A stretch of DNA of 64,000 nt from Bifidobacterium simiarum (lineage in GTDB: Bacteria > Actinomycetota > Actinomycetes > Actinomycetales > Bifidobacteriaceae): positions 1 to 64,000 of the forward strand of contig NZ_PEBK01000011.1 in the NCBI RefSeq assembly GCF_002802905.1. The letters are read 5' to 3'. Numbering within the stretch: position 1 is the stretch's first letter; every line of letters starts with the position of its first letter. Positions 1 through 8,371 of the stretch are shown here, piece after piece. The notes under the pieces are model-generated. The model was not told the origin of the DNA and searched no databases. It saw only the letters and a list, made by a program, of their open reading frames with translations. A program made the translations under genes and the position numbers.

Positions 1-25
1 CCTTCGCCGACCGCTGGCCGGATGA

Positions 26-1111
26 CAGGAACTGACAAACGAAAAACCACCAGTTACACACTTAAAGAGACAGTCCCACGATCACGGACACGGCGAGGGC
101 CCGGACGCGGCGAAGCCGATCAGCCCGCGGTACCTGAGCCCGGACGAGCGCATCGGCATCGCGGACTGGAGGCTCGCCGGCGCGTCCGTGCGCGAGATCG
201 CGCGCCGTCTGGGACGGCCGGCCTCGACCGCGGGCCGGGAGATCCGGCGCAACGCGGATCCCGGAACGGGCGCGTACGAGCCGTACCGAGCCCAGCGCAC
301 GAGCGCCGCGAGGCGCGCGAGGCCGAAGACCGCGAGGGTGCGGGCGGTCCCGGGGCTGCTCGGCTACATCCGGGAGGGGCTCGCCTCGCACTGGAGTCCG
401 GAGCAGATCGCGCGCCGTCTGAGGATCGACTTCCCGGATAATGGGGACATGCACGTATGCGCGGAGACCATCTACCAGGCCATCTACGTCCAGGCCCGGG
501 GCGAGCCGGGACGGGACGTCGCCCGGGCGCTGAGAGGCGGCAGGGCGACGCGCCGGCCGCGCGGCGGCGACGTGAGGAGGCCGCGGTTCCGCGAGCCGAT
601 GCTCATGATCTCACAGCGTCCCGCGGAGGCGGAGGACCGGGCCGTGCCCGGGCACTGGGAGGGCGACCTGATCATGGGCGCGAACAACCGCAGCGAGATC
701 GGCACGCTCGTGGAGCGCTCGACCCGGTTCCTGATCCTGCTGCACCTGCCCGACGGGCACGACGCCGAGCACGTGCGGCGGGCCATCGTCGGGCAGATGC
801 GGCGGCTTCCGAAGCATCTGCGCAACTCGCTGACGTGGGGCCAGGGCGGCGAGCTCGCGCTGCACGGACGCATCTCGGCCGCGCTGGACATGGACGTGTA
901 CTTCTGCGACCCGCACTCGCCCTGGCAGCGGGGCACGAACGAGAACACGAACGGGCTGCTGCGCCAGTACTTCCCGAAGGGCACCGACCTGTCGGGATAC
1001 TCGCAGGCGTATCTGGACGCGGTCGCCGAGGAGATGAACGACCGGCCGCGCAAGACGCTCGGGTTCCGCAAGCCGAGCGAGGTGATGCTCGACCTGCTCG
1101 ACGCGGCATGA
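26..1111 (+). pseudogene. IS30-family transposase, degenerate (no start codon, catalytic Asp lost)
   Basis: The frame is open from just after a stop at 23-25 to the TGA at 1109-1111. It reads as an IS30 transposase: an N-terminal helix-turn-helix (YLSPDERIGIADW, then SVREIARRLGR) and a DDE integrase core with GHWEGDLI (first Asp) and SPWQRGTNENTNGLLRQYF (the Glu). IS30 enzymes carry the second catalytic Asp in a TWDxG motif; here it is TWGQG, an Asp-to-Gly change. No ATG, GTG or TTG occurs in frame before a GTG at 188, which would remove half of the DNA-binding domain. Both defects suggest a dead copy. The 5' end could also lie outside a truncated element. Confidence 0.8.
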
Positions 1112-1172
1112 TACGATCACACGACCAGATCAGATAGCAACACGGGTGTTGCAACCACCACTAGAATCCGCC
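26..1172 (+). mobile_element. IS30-like insertion sequence, right end present, left end not seen
   Basis: The transposase is followed about 40 bases downstream by an inverted-repeat end, AACCACCACTAGAATCCGCC at 1153-1172, as expected for the right terminus of a bifidobacterial IS30 element. The reverse complement, which should mark the left terminus, is not found in the first bases of the window. It is either off the left edge or deleted. The same 20-mer occurs once more, inverted, at 31749-31768. Confidence 0.65.
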
Positions 1173-1256
1173 AGGTATCGAGGGGAAGACGAGATCATAC
1201 GAGCGGGCCGCTTATGCTGGATACCGATGGAACGGAACACGTGGAAGGAAAGCGGC

Positions 1257-1823
1257 ATGGCATCTGAAGACAATGGAACGAGCTTGGCGAAGCCGGCGCA
1301 TGATGCGGGTCCGCTGAGCGGTTATGCGAAGGCGGTTATCGCGAAGATTGGGTTGGAGCCGCATCCGGAGGGAGGATGGTATCGGCGTGACTGGCAGTCG
1401 CCGGTCCACTCCCCCGAATCGTTCGCCACGGCCACGGCGTCGGAGCTCGCCGTGGTCACCGGGAACCGTCCGCTGGCGTCCCTGATCTATTTCCTGCTGC
1501 CCGCCGGCGATTTCAGCGACTGGCATCAGGTGGATGCCGATGAGATCTGGCTGTGGCACGGCCCCGGAACGGTTACGCTCGAGCTGGCGGGCGACGGCTC
1601 CTCCCCCGATGTCTCGCAATCCCAGATGATCACGCTCGGATCCGGATTGGTCGGAACGGTCAGCGGCGACCTCGACAATCCCGGCCTCGAGACCGTCGTC
1701 GGCCATGCGGTCGTGCCCGCGGGAACCTGGCAGCGTACCGTCCCCGGTGACGCCGACGCGCTGGTCTCCTGTGTGGTAAGCCCCGGCTTCACCTTCGAAG
1801 GCTTCACTCTGGCCGATCGGTGA
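1257..1823 (+). CDS. cupin-fold protein (DUF985 / Cupin_5 type)
   Basis: 188 aa soluble protein. It matches the DUF985/Cupin_5 pattern: IGLEPHPEGGWYRRDWQSP near residue 35, LIYFLLPAGDFSDWHQVDADEIWLWH, and a C-terminal PAGTWQRTVPG segment before a VSPGFTFEGF tail. These proteins are small double-stranded beta-helix barrels that often bind sugars or nucleotides; the substrate is unknown. The start at 1257 is chosen for the GGAAGGA Shine-Dalgarno 8 bases upstream. The open frame extends back into the IS30 end, so an upstream start is less likely. It stands alone and converges with the transhydrogenase operon. Confidence 0.8.
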   Translation: MASEDNGTSLAKPAHDAGPLSGYAKAVIAKIGLEPHPEGGWYRRDWQSPVHSPESFATATASELAVVTGNRPLASLIYFLLPAGDFSDWHQVDADEIWLWHGPGTVTLELAGDGSSPDVSQSQMITLGSGLVGTVSGDLDNPGLETVVGHAVVPAGTWQRTVPGDADALVSCVVSPGFTFEGFTLADR

Positions 1824-1837
1824 CGCCCCGCGAAACG

Positions 1838-1867
1838 AAAAAAGGTCCCGCCCAACAGGACAGGACC
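1838..1867 (-). terminator. Rho-independent terminator of the pnt operon
   Basis: Read on the minus strand this is a 10-bp stem (GGTCCTGTCC / GGGCGGGACC, with two G-U pairs) around a TGTT loop, followed directly by six T residues. It lies 130 bases after the pntB stop and in the gap before the convergent cupin gene. Confidence 0.75.
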
Positions 1868-1996
1868 CAAGCAATCAATTCAAAGCGAATCATTAACTTC
1901 GCAAGAATTGATCGCGTGACGCGTGTGTTTTCAAGGCACGGGAGGCGAAGGCGTACGAGGGTACGTCGAGTCTCCCGCAACGCAGAAAACACTCCG

Positions 1997-3409
1997 TTAT
2001 GCGATGAGCTCCTTGACGGAGGCGATGATGGCTTGCAATTCCTTCTTAGCATCGCCGAACAGCATCTGCGTGTTGTCGTTGAAGTACAGCTCGTTTTCGA
2101 TGCCGGCGTAGCCTTTGCCGCGGCCGCGCTTGATGACGACGACGTTTTGGGATTTGTCGACGTCGAGGATGGGCATGCCGGAGACGGGGGTGCCGGGTCG
2201 GCGGGCGGCGGGGTTGGTGACGTCGTTGGCGCCGACGACGAGGGAGATGGTGGCGGTGGGGAACTGCGGGTTGATGTCGTCGAGGTCGACGAGTTCCTCG
2301 TAGGGGACGTTGGCTTCGGCGAGGAGCACGTTCATGTGGCCGGGCATACGACCGGCGACGGGATGGATGGCGTAGGCGACTTCGACGCCGCGGCTCTTGA
2401 GGAGTTCGCCGAGGTCGGCGAGTTCGCGCTGGGCCTGGGCCATGGCGAGGCCGAAGCCGGGGACAAAGATGACCTTCTGGGCGTAGACGAGCTGGACGGC
2501 GACGTCGTCGGCGGAGGTTTCCTTCATGGTGCCGGTCACGCCGTCGTCGCCGCCGGCTGCGTTGTCGCCGCCGAATCCGCCGGCGAGGACGGAGAGGAGC
2601 GGTCGGTTCATGGCCTGGGCCATGAGGATGGAGAGGGTGACGCCGGCCGCGCCGACGAGGGCGCCGGCGACGATGAGGGCCACGTTGTCGATGGCGAGGC
2701 CGGACATGGCGACGGCGGTGCCGGTGCAGGCGTTGAGCACGGAAATGACGACGGGCATGTCGGCGCCGCCGATGGGGATGACGAACACGAGGCCGTAGCA
2801 CAGGGCGAACACGGTGGTCAGGACGGACCACAGGAGGCGCTGTTCGGGCTGGACGCACAGCATGACGAAGGCGGCGACGGTGAGGAGGATGAACAGCACG
2901 TTCCAGAAGCTCTTGCCGGACAGCTTGAGGTTCTTGACGAACTTGACGCCCTGGAGCTTGCCGGCGGCGATGAGCGAACCGGTGAAGGTGACGGAGCCGA
3001 TCATGATGCCGAGGCCGGCGGTGATGAGCACGACGAGGGTGGGCAGCTGTTCGTTGGTGAGGATGTCGTTGAGGGCGACGAGTGCGGCCGCGCCGCCGCC
3101 GACGGTGTTGAAGACGGAGACGAGCTGCGGCATGTCGGTCATCTTGACCTTCTTGGCGGAGGCGACGCCGGCGACGGCACCGATGAGGATGCCGACGACG
3201 AGCACGATCACCGCGGTGGTGGAGATGAAGCCCTTGACGAAGAGGTGGACGAACGCCATGATGACGGCGAACACCATGCCGGTGGCGGAGATCTGGTTGC
3301 CTTTGCGCGCGGTCTTCGGGGAGTTCATGAAGTGCAGGCCCATGACGAACATGACGGCGGCCAGCAGGTACACGAACCATGCGACGATATCGATGGGAGT
3401 TGCGGTCAT
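1997..3409 (-). CDS. pntB: NAD(P) transhydrogenase subunit beta
   Basis: 470 aa. Proton-translocating transhydrogenase beta subunit, which couples hydride transfer from NADH to NADP+ to the proton gradient. The first ~270 residues form hydrophobic membrane segments (domain II). The C-terminal ~190 residues are the NADP(H)-binding domain III, with PGFGLAMAQAQ and the late KRGRGKGYAGIENELYF segment typical of the family. It is the last gene of a three-gene operon: its ATG at 3409 overlaps the stop of pntAB. In a fermentative bifidobacterium it would supply NADPH or balance redox pools. Confidence 0.95.
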   Translation of the reverse strand: MTATPIDIVAWFVYLLAAVMFVMGLHFMNSPKTARKGNQISATGMVFAVIMAFVHLFVKGFISTTAVIVLVVGILIGAVAGVASAKKVKMTDMPQLVSVFNTVGGGAAALVALNDILTNEQLPTLVVLITAGLGIMIGSVTFTGSLIAAGKLQGVKFVKNLKLSGKSFWNVLFILLTVAAFVMLCVQPEQRLLWSVLTTVFALCYGLVFVIPIGGADMPVVISVLNACTGTAVAMSGLAIDNVALIVAGALVGAAGVTLSILMAQAMNRPLLSVLAGGFGGDNAAGGDDGVTGTMKETSADDVAVQLVYAQKVIFVPGFGLAMAQAQRELADLGELLKSRGVEVAYAIHPVAGRMPGHMNVLLAEANVPYEELVDLDDINPQFPTATISLVVGANDVTNPAARRPGTPVSGMPILDVDKSQNVVVIKRGRGKGYAGIENELYFNDNTQMLFGDAKKELQAIIASVKELIA

Positions 3410-3723
3410 TACTTATCGCCTTCCTTCTGGTCCTTCTTGGAGGGCTTGGAGCTCTTGAACATCTCCAGCATGCGGTCGGTGACCACGTAGCCGCCGACGA
3501 CGTTCATGGTGCCGAGTACGGCGGCGAGGAAGATGAACACGTAGGCAAGCGGCGTGTGCGCTTCGGCGGCAACGATGACGACGCCGACGATGACGATGCC
3601 GTGGATGGAGTTGGCGCCCGACATCAGCGGCGTGTGGAGGGTCGCCGGCACCTTGCCGATGACCTCAATGCCGATGAGCAGGGCGAGAACGAACAGGGTG
3701 ATCGAAACGACGAGATCGGGCAT
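3409..3723 (-). CDS. pntAB: NAD(P) transhydrogenase subunit alpha, membrane part (PntAB)
   Basis: 104 aa with three or four hydrophobic helices (LVVSITLFVLALLIG, HGIVIVGVVIVAAEA, YVFIFLAAVLGTMNVVGGYVV) and a short Lys-rich tail. It corresponds to the C-terminal membrane part of one-piece alpha subunits; here alpha is split, as in many actinobacteria. I choose the ATG at 3723 over the GTG at 3729 because AGGGGAG lies 8 bases before the ATG but only 2 before the GTG. The stop of pntAA (TGA) sits inside this leader, so translation is probably coupled. Confidence 0.9.
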   Translation of the reverse strand: MPDLVVSITLFVLALLIGIEVIGKVPATLHTPLMSGANSIHGIVIVGVVIVAAEAHTPLAYVFIFLAAVLGTMNVVGGYVVTDRMLEMFKSSKPSKKDQKEGDK

Positions 3724-3725
3724 GA

Positions 3726-4907
3726 TCACTTCTCCCCTTCTACTGATTCTTTCGAGGTTTCTTCCGCGGCCTGCGCCGGGGCTTCGACTCGGCCGGCGAC
3801 GACGAGAGCGTCATCGAGTTCCTCGCCGAGGTCCATGGCGAGCTTGCCGTCGGTCACGAAGTGGGCGAGCACGTCGGCGACGTTGCGGGCAAGCAGGTTG
3901 GAGGCGGTGGTGGCGACTCCGCTGGCGAGATCGGGCGCGCCGATGAGCTGCACGCCGTTGTCGGTGATGAGGGTCTGGTTGGGCTTGGAGCCTTCGACGT
4001 TGCCGCCGAGGTCGCTGGCGGCGCAGTCGACGATCACGGCGCCGCGGTGCAGCCCGTCCACGCCGGCCTTGGTGAGCAGCATCGGGGGCTTGCGGCCGGG
4101 AACCTTGGCGGTGGTGATGACCACGTCGAATTCCGCGGCCTTCTGGTCGACGGCGGCCTGCTGGGCGGCCTGCTCCTCGGCGGTGAGCTGGCGGGCGTAG
4201 CCGCCTTCGCCCTGACCTTGCGAGAAGTCAAGTCCGAGGTCGAGGAACTTGGCGCCGAGGGAGAGCACTTCGCCCTTGGCAGCGGGTCGCACGTCGTAGG
4301 CGGTGACGACGGCGCCGAGTCGGCGCGCGGTGCCGATGGCCTGCAGTCCGGCGATGCCCGCACCCAGGATGAGGACCTTGGCGGGGCGGATGGTGCCGGC
4401 CGCGGTGGTCATCATCGGGAAGAACGAGCCGTAGGCGTCGGCCGCCTTGAGCACGGCCTTGTAGCCCATGACGGAGTTCTGCGAGGTCATCTCGTCCATG
4501 GACTGGGCGGAGCTGAGCTGCCTTGGCAGCTTTTCGATGGCGACGCCGACGAGACCGGCCTGTTCCAGATGATCCACGTATGCCTGATCGGTGAACGATC
4601 CGAGCATGCCGATGACCCATGAACCTTTCGGCAGTCGGTCGATCAGCTCGGCGTCCGGGCGGTCCACGAATCCGAAGGCCTGCGACTGGGCGATGATCTC
4701 GTCCCTGGTCGCGACCTTGGCGCCCGCCTTGACGTAGTCGTCGTCGCTGAATCCCGCGGCATGGCCGGCATTGCGTTCGATGACGCAGTCGACGCCGGAA
4801 CGCTTGAGTCGTTTGACGATATCGGGGGTGAGCGCCACACGGGACTCATGTTCCGCGGTCTCGTTGAAAATTCCATAAGTGATGGTCGATTGCGTATCTT
4901 CCGCCAC
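3726..4907 (-). CDS. pntAA: NAD(P) transhydrogenase subunit alpha, NAD-binding part (PntAA)
   Basis: 393 aa, soluble domain I of the transhydrogenase, which binds NAD(H). Visible motifs are MDEMTSQNSVMGYKAV (~138-152), the Rossmann loop GAGIAG (182-187), and RKPPMLLTKAGVDGL with VDCAASDLGGN near the C terminus. It starts with GTG at 4907, preceded by AGGAGGA. It is the first gene of the pntAA-pntAB-pntB operon and is divergent from the acyl-CoA ligase, with which it shares a 195-bp promoter region. Confidence 0.95.
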   Translation of the reverse strand: MAEDTQSTITYGIFNETAEHESRVALTPDIVKRLKRSGVDCVIERNAGHAAGFSDDDYVKAGAKVATRDEIIAQSQAFGFVDRPDAELIDRLPKGSWVIGMLGSFTDQAYVDHLEQAGLVGVAIEKLPRQLSSAQSMDEMTSQNSVMGYKAVLKAADAYGSFFPMMTTAAGTIRPAKVLILGAGIAGLQAIGTARRLGAVVTAYDVRPAAKGEVLSLGAKFLDLGLDFSQGQGEGGYARQLTAEEQAAQQAAVDQKAAEFDVVITTAKVPGRKPPMLLTKAGVDGLHRGAVIVDCAASDLGGNVEGSKPNQTLITDNGVQLIGAPDLASGVATTASNLLARNVADVLAHFVTDGKLAMDLGEELDDALVVAGRVEAPAQAAEETSKESVEGEK

Positions 4908-4970
4908 CTGGTCCTCCTCTGATCTCTAAGGGCATCGGAAAGCCCGGTGCCTCCGGTAAGTGTATACGAA

Positions 4971-5049
4971 GGCGAACACATGGCAATAGAGAGGTTCGCG
5001 ACGGAGAGTTTTGCTTATAATGGTGTGTTTGCGTTCACTTGTGTTCGCC
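4971..5049. promoter_or_regulatory. divergent pntAA/fadD control region with a 10-bp inverted repeat around a -10 box
   Basis: A perfect TATAAT lies at 5016-5021, oriented to transcribe the acyl-CoA ligase with a leader of about 75 bases. The -35 is weak. GGCGAACACA (4971-4980) and its exact reverse complement TGTGTTCGCC (5040-5049) flank this box. Two operator halves around a promoter suggest a repressor; no regulator gene is adjacent. Confidence 0.5.
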
Positions 5050-5102
5050 GTTCTCCCTCGTTCCGATTACAGTAGGGAGCTACGCATATTCAAGGAGTCA
5101 TT

Positions 5103-7136
5103 GTGGGATTGTTCTCTTCCATCAAGTCGCAGATCATCGAAACGGCCCGGCAGGCCGCCAGTCTTGGACGATACGACGATGAGGCCTCCGGCGACAACGA
5201 GGTGCTCGACGACGCGGAACACGGCGTGGCGGCCAGCGATGCCGTCCGTCTCCCGCACACCGACGAATGGGGGCCGAACTTCCCCACCACCACCTTCATC
5301 GATCCGCAGACCGGCCTGCTGACCACCGACACCGAGGGCCGGCCGCCGCTGGACGAGGGCATGTCCATCTACGACATCTACGCGGACCGTGCGCGCCGCA
5401 TGGGCGACGAGCCGCTGTACACCTACAAGGACAACGGCCAGTGGACCACGAAGACCGCGAACGAGTTCCTCGCCGACGTGCGCGCCGTGGCCAAGGGCCT
5501 GATGCACTACGGACTGAGGAAGGGCGACGGCGTGGCATTCATGTGCCGCACGTCGTATGAATGGGATGTGACCGATGCCGCGGTGATGGCCTGCGGCGGC
5601 GTGCTGGCCACGATCTACGACACCGATTCGGCCGAGCAGATCCGCAACATCGTCAACAACTCCGACGCCCGTCTGCTGATCGTGCAGACCGAGGACATGC
5701 AGGCCAAGGCCGACGGCGCGGTGGAGGACTGCCCGTCGTTGGAGCACATCGCCTGCATCGAGACCGGCGGTCTGGAGGAGCTCAAGGCCTACGGCACGTC
5801 GATCGACGACCAGACGCTTGACGAGCGCATCGACTCGGTGAAGAAGACCGACCTGTGCTCGATCGTATATACCTCCGGCTCCACGGCCGCCCCCAAGGGC
5901 GTGGAGATGACGCACGAGCATTACTGCACCACGGCGCTGAACCTGCCCGACTACATGCCGGATCTGCTGCACAACAAGGACAACTCCGTGCTGCTGTTCC
6001 TGCCGCAGGCGCACTCCTTCGCCCGCGCCATCAACTACATCTGCGTGGCCAGCGACATCCGCATCTACATCGCGCAGGGCATCAAGACGCTGATCGCCGA
6101 CCTGCAGGTGGCCAAGCCCTCCGTGATGATCGTGGTGCCCCGCGTGCTGGAGAAGGTGTACAACGCGGCATCCCAGAAGGCCGGTCATGGCGCCAAGGGC
6201 ATCATCTTCGCCCAGGCCGCGCTCACCGCCCGCAAGTACATGGACGAGATGTCCTCCGATGGCAAGGCCAAGGCCTCGACCGCGGCGAAGCGCGCCATGT
6301 ACGATCCGCTGGTCTACTCCTCGCTGCGTCAGGCGCTCGGCGGCCGCGCCAAGTGGATCGTCGCCGGCGGCGCCCCGCTCGACCCGGAGCTGCTGGCGTT
6401 CTTCCGCGGCGCCAACGTGCCGGTGTACGAAGGCTACGGCCTGACCGAAACCACGGCGCCGTGCGCGTTCAACCCGCTGGGCGTGCCGTTCCATCAGGGT
6501 TCCGTCGGCATCGCCTTCCCCGGATTCAAGCTGCGCATCGCCGAGGACGGCGAGATCCAGGTCAAGGGCACGGCGGTGTTCCCCCGCTACCACAAGAACG
6601 ACGAGGCCTCGGAGTCGTCCTTCACCGAGGACGGCTGGTACACCACCGGCGATCTCGGCAAGCTGGAGAACGACGGCTTCCTGTATATCACCGGCCGCAA
6701 GAAGGACCTCATCATCACCGCCGGCGGCAAGAACGTGGCTCCCGGTCCGATCGAGGAGGTGATCCAGCGTTGCGAATTCGTCTCGCAGGCGCTGGTGCTC
6801 GGCGACAAGCGTCCGTTCATCTCGGCGCTGATCACGCTGGACGAGGAGACGCTTCGCCCGTGGCTGGAGTCCAAGGGGCTCGACCGCAACATGAGCCTCG
6901 AGGATGCGGCGAACAACGCCGCGGTCCGCGCCGAGATCCAGAAGTTCGTGAATCTGGCGAACGAGGGGGTCTCCCGCGCCGAATCCGTGCGCAAGTTCAT
7001 CGTTCTGCCCGAGGAGTTCAGTCAGGAGAACGGTCTGCTCACCGCGTCGATGAAGGTGATCCGCCCCAAGGTGATCGCCCGCTACGCCGATCTGCTCAAC
7101 ACGCAGATGTACGCGCCACGCAAGAAGAGCAAGTAA
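5103..7136 (+). CDS. fadD: long-chain fatty-acid-CoA ligase (AMP-forming)
   Basis: 677 aa ANL-superfamily enzyme that activates fatty acids to acyl-CoA through an acyl-adenylate. Motifs: P-loop YTSGSTAAPKGVEMTHEH (~255), VAGGAPLDPELLAFFRGANV, YEGYGLTETTAP (~443), WYTTGDLG, and the hinge GRKKDLIITAGGKNVAPGPI (~530). Length and motif spacing fit FadD15-like actinobacterial ligases, which feed exogenous fatty acids to membrane lipids in organisms without beta-oxidation. It starts with GTG at 5103 behind AAGGAG. It is monocistronic, with a strong terminator after it. Confidence 0.92.
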   Translation: MGLFSSIKSQIIETARQAASLGRYDDEASGDNEVLDDAEHGVAASDAVRLPHTDEWGPNFPTTTFIDPQTGLLTTDTEGRPPLDEGMSIYDIYADRARRMGDEPLYTYKDNGQWTTKTANEFLADVRAVAKGLMHYGLRKGDGVAFMCRTSYEWDVTDAAVMACGGVLATIYDTDSAEQIRNIVNNSDARLLIVQTEDMQAKADGAVEDCPSLEHIACIETGGLEELKAYGTSIDDQTLDERIDSVKKTDLCSIVYTSGSTAAPKGVEMTHEHYCTTALNLPDYMPDLLHNKDNSVLLFLPQAHSFARAINYICVASDIRIYIAQGIKTLIADLQVAKPSVMIVVPRVLEKVYNAASQKAGHGAKGIIFAQAALTARKYMDEMSSDGKAKASTAAKRAMYDPLVYSSLRQALGGRAKWIVAGGAPLDPELLAFFRGANVPVYEGYGLTETTAPCAFNPLGVPFHQGSVGIAFPGFKLRIAEDGEIQVKGTAVFPRYHKNDEASESSFTEDGWYTTGDLGKLENDGFLYITGRKKDLIITAGGKNVAPGPIEEVIQRCEFVSQALVLGDKRPFISALITLDEETLRPWLESKGLDRNMSLEDAANNAAVRAEIQKFVNLANEGVSRAESVRKFIVLPEEFSQENGLLTASMKVIRPKVIARYADLLNTQMYAPRKKSK

Positions 7137-7172
7137 TCCGTCCGTCGGCCCGAACGGCCGACGCGGAAAATC

Positions 7173-7215
7173 GAGGGCCCGGACGATCCGATCTTTCGGA
7201 ATCGTCCGGGCCCTC
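7173..7215. terminator. bidirectional terminator hairpin between fadD and the Gfo/Idh gene
   Basis: GAGGGCCCGGACGAT and ATCGTCCGGGCCCTC form a 15-bp perfect stem around a 13-base loop. It lies between two convergent genes, 37 bases after the fadD stop and 68 bases beyond the stop of the oxidoreductase. Confidence 0.7.
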
Positions 7216-7283
7216 ATCGTATCCGGCCATGTCACGGACATGACTCGGTGGCGCCGATCCCAACCCGGCGCCATTCCGGCGGA

Positions 7284-8336
7284 TCAGCGGTACGAACCGT
7301 CGGCCGCACGCTCGAACGGGTACACCTCGCCCCACTGCGCCCGCAGCCCGTCCATGATCCGCATGATGCGCAGCGTTTCCGCGTGGGGCATCTCCTCGCA
7401 TTCGATGTCGCCGCGCAGCACGGCCTTGGCGGCCGACACGACCTGATATTCGTATCCGGTGAGCTGCCTCGGCACGTCGAGGGAATCCACCCGGCGATGA
7501 TCGGCGTCGAATACGTCGATGCGTTCCGGATTGTTGATGTTCTCGACGATCAGGTACCCGGCATCGCCCTGGATGATGCCGGTGCGGCTGCCGACGGACA
7601 CCATGGAGGAGTCGATGACCGCCATCACGTCGTTGTCGAGCCAGAACGTGGCGGAGAACTGTTCGTCCACTCCCCTGTCGGTGAACGAGCAGGCGCTGAC
7701 CGTACGTGACGGCTGGGCGCCGGGGAACGCCATCATCACGAAGTTGATCGGGTACACGCCGACGTCGAGCAACGCCCCGCCGGCCATGGCGGGATCGATC
7801 ATCCTCGCCTTGTGCATGGTCGGGTACGACAGATTCGCGTACGCCTGATGCGGCGTGCCGATCGCCCCGGAGGCCAGGACGTCGAGGATGATCCGACGAC
7901 TGGGCATGTATCGGGTCCAGATCGCCTCGGTGCACAGCATCCCGGTCTGACGCGAGACGTCCAGTACCTTCCCGGCCTGCGCTTCGTTGGCAGTGAAGGA
8001 TTTTTCCACGAGCACGTTCTTGCCCGCCATCATGCAGGCGATGGCATGGCCGGCGTGCAGCGCGTGCGGCGTGGCGACGTACACCAGATCGACTTCCGGG
8101 TCGGCCAGCAGCTCCTCATAGGAGCCGTAGGCCTTCGGGAAGCCGTACTGCTTCGCGAACGCCTCGGCTCGGCTCAGATCCGCCCGCGTGGCCACCGCAT
8201 ACGGCCTGACGAGCCTCGTGTAGCGTTCGTCGGCGGCCATCTGCCGCAGGGTGTCCGCCATGTGATGGGCGATGCGTCCGCAGCCGAGGATGGCCACGTT
8301 GACGGTGCCGCTGTGCGCGCCGTTCCTTGCGCTCAT
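7284..8336 (-). CDS. Gfo/Idh/MocA-family NAD(P)-dependent oxidoreductase
   Basis: 350 aa. The N-terminal Rossmann fold shows VAILGCGRIAHHMADTL (GxGxxA near residue 18), followed by YVATPHALHAGHA and the EKS variant of the EKP motif in NVLVEKSFTANEAQA (~110). The C-terminal alpha/beta substrate domain includes GGALLDVGVYPINFVMMAF, the family's GG..D.G.Y pattern. Such enzymes oxidise sugars, inositols or related diols; the substrate cannot be told here. It starts with ATG at 8336 with a GGAGGA element just upstream. It follows era by about 35 bases in the same direction. Confidence 0.88.
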   Translation of the reverse strand: MSARNGAHSGTVNVAILGCGRIAHHMADTLRQMAADERYTRLVRPYAVATRADLSRAEAFAKQYGFPKAYGSYEELLADPEVDLVYVATPHALHAGHAIACMMAGKNVLVEKSFTANEAQAGKVLDVSRQTGMLCTEAIWTRYMPSRRIILDVLASGAIGTPHQAYANLSYPTMHKARMIDPAMAGGALLDVGVYPINFVMMAFPGAQPSRTVSACSFTDRGVDEQFSATFWLDNDVMAVIDSSMVSVGSRTGIIQGDAGYLIVENINNPERIDVFDADHRRVDSLDVPRQLTGYEYQVVSAAKAVLRGDIECEEMPHAETLRIMRIMDGLRAQWGEVYPFERAADGSYR

Positions 8337-8371
8337 GGATTGTTCCTCCTGTCTTCGTTATTCCGCGTCGC

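Noticed and set aside
22-441. 139-codon frame at the left edge
   Set aside because: Out-of-frame reading of the IS30 transposase gene.
1820-3490. 556-codon plus-strand open frame opposite pntB
   Set aside because: It is the antisense shadow of a clear transhydrogenase gene; composition is an Asp/Gly/Val-rich G+C artefact with no family motif.
5067-7274. 735-codon minus-strand open frame opposite fadD
   Set aside because: Antisense shadow of the acyl-CoA ligase; no motifs, no ribosome binding site.
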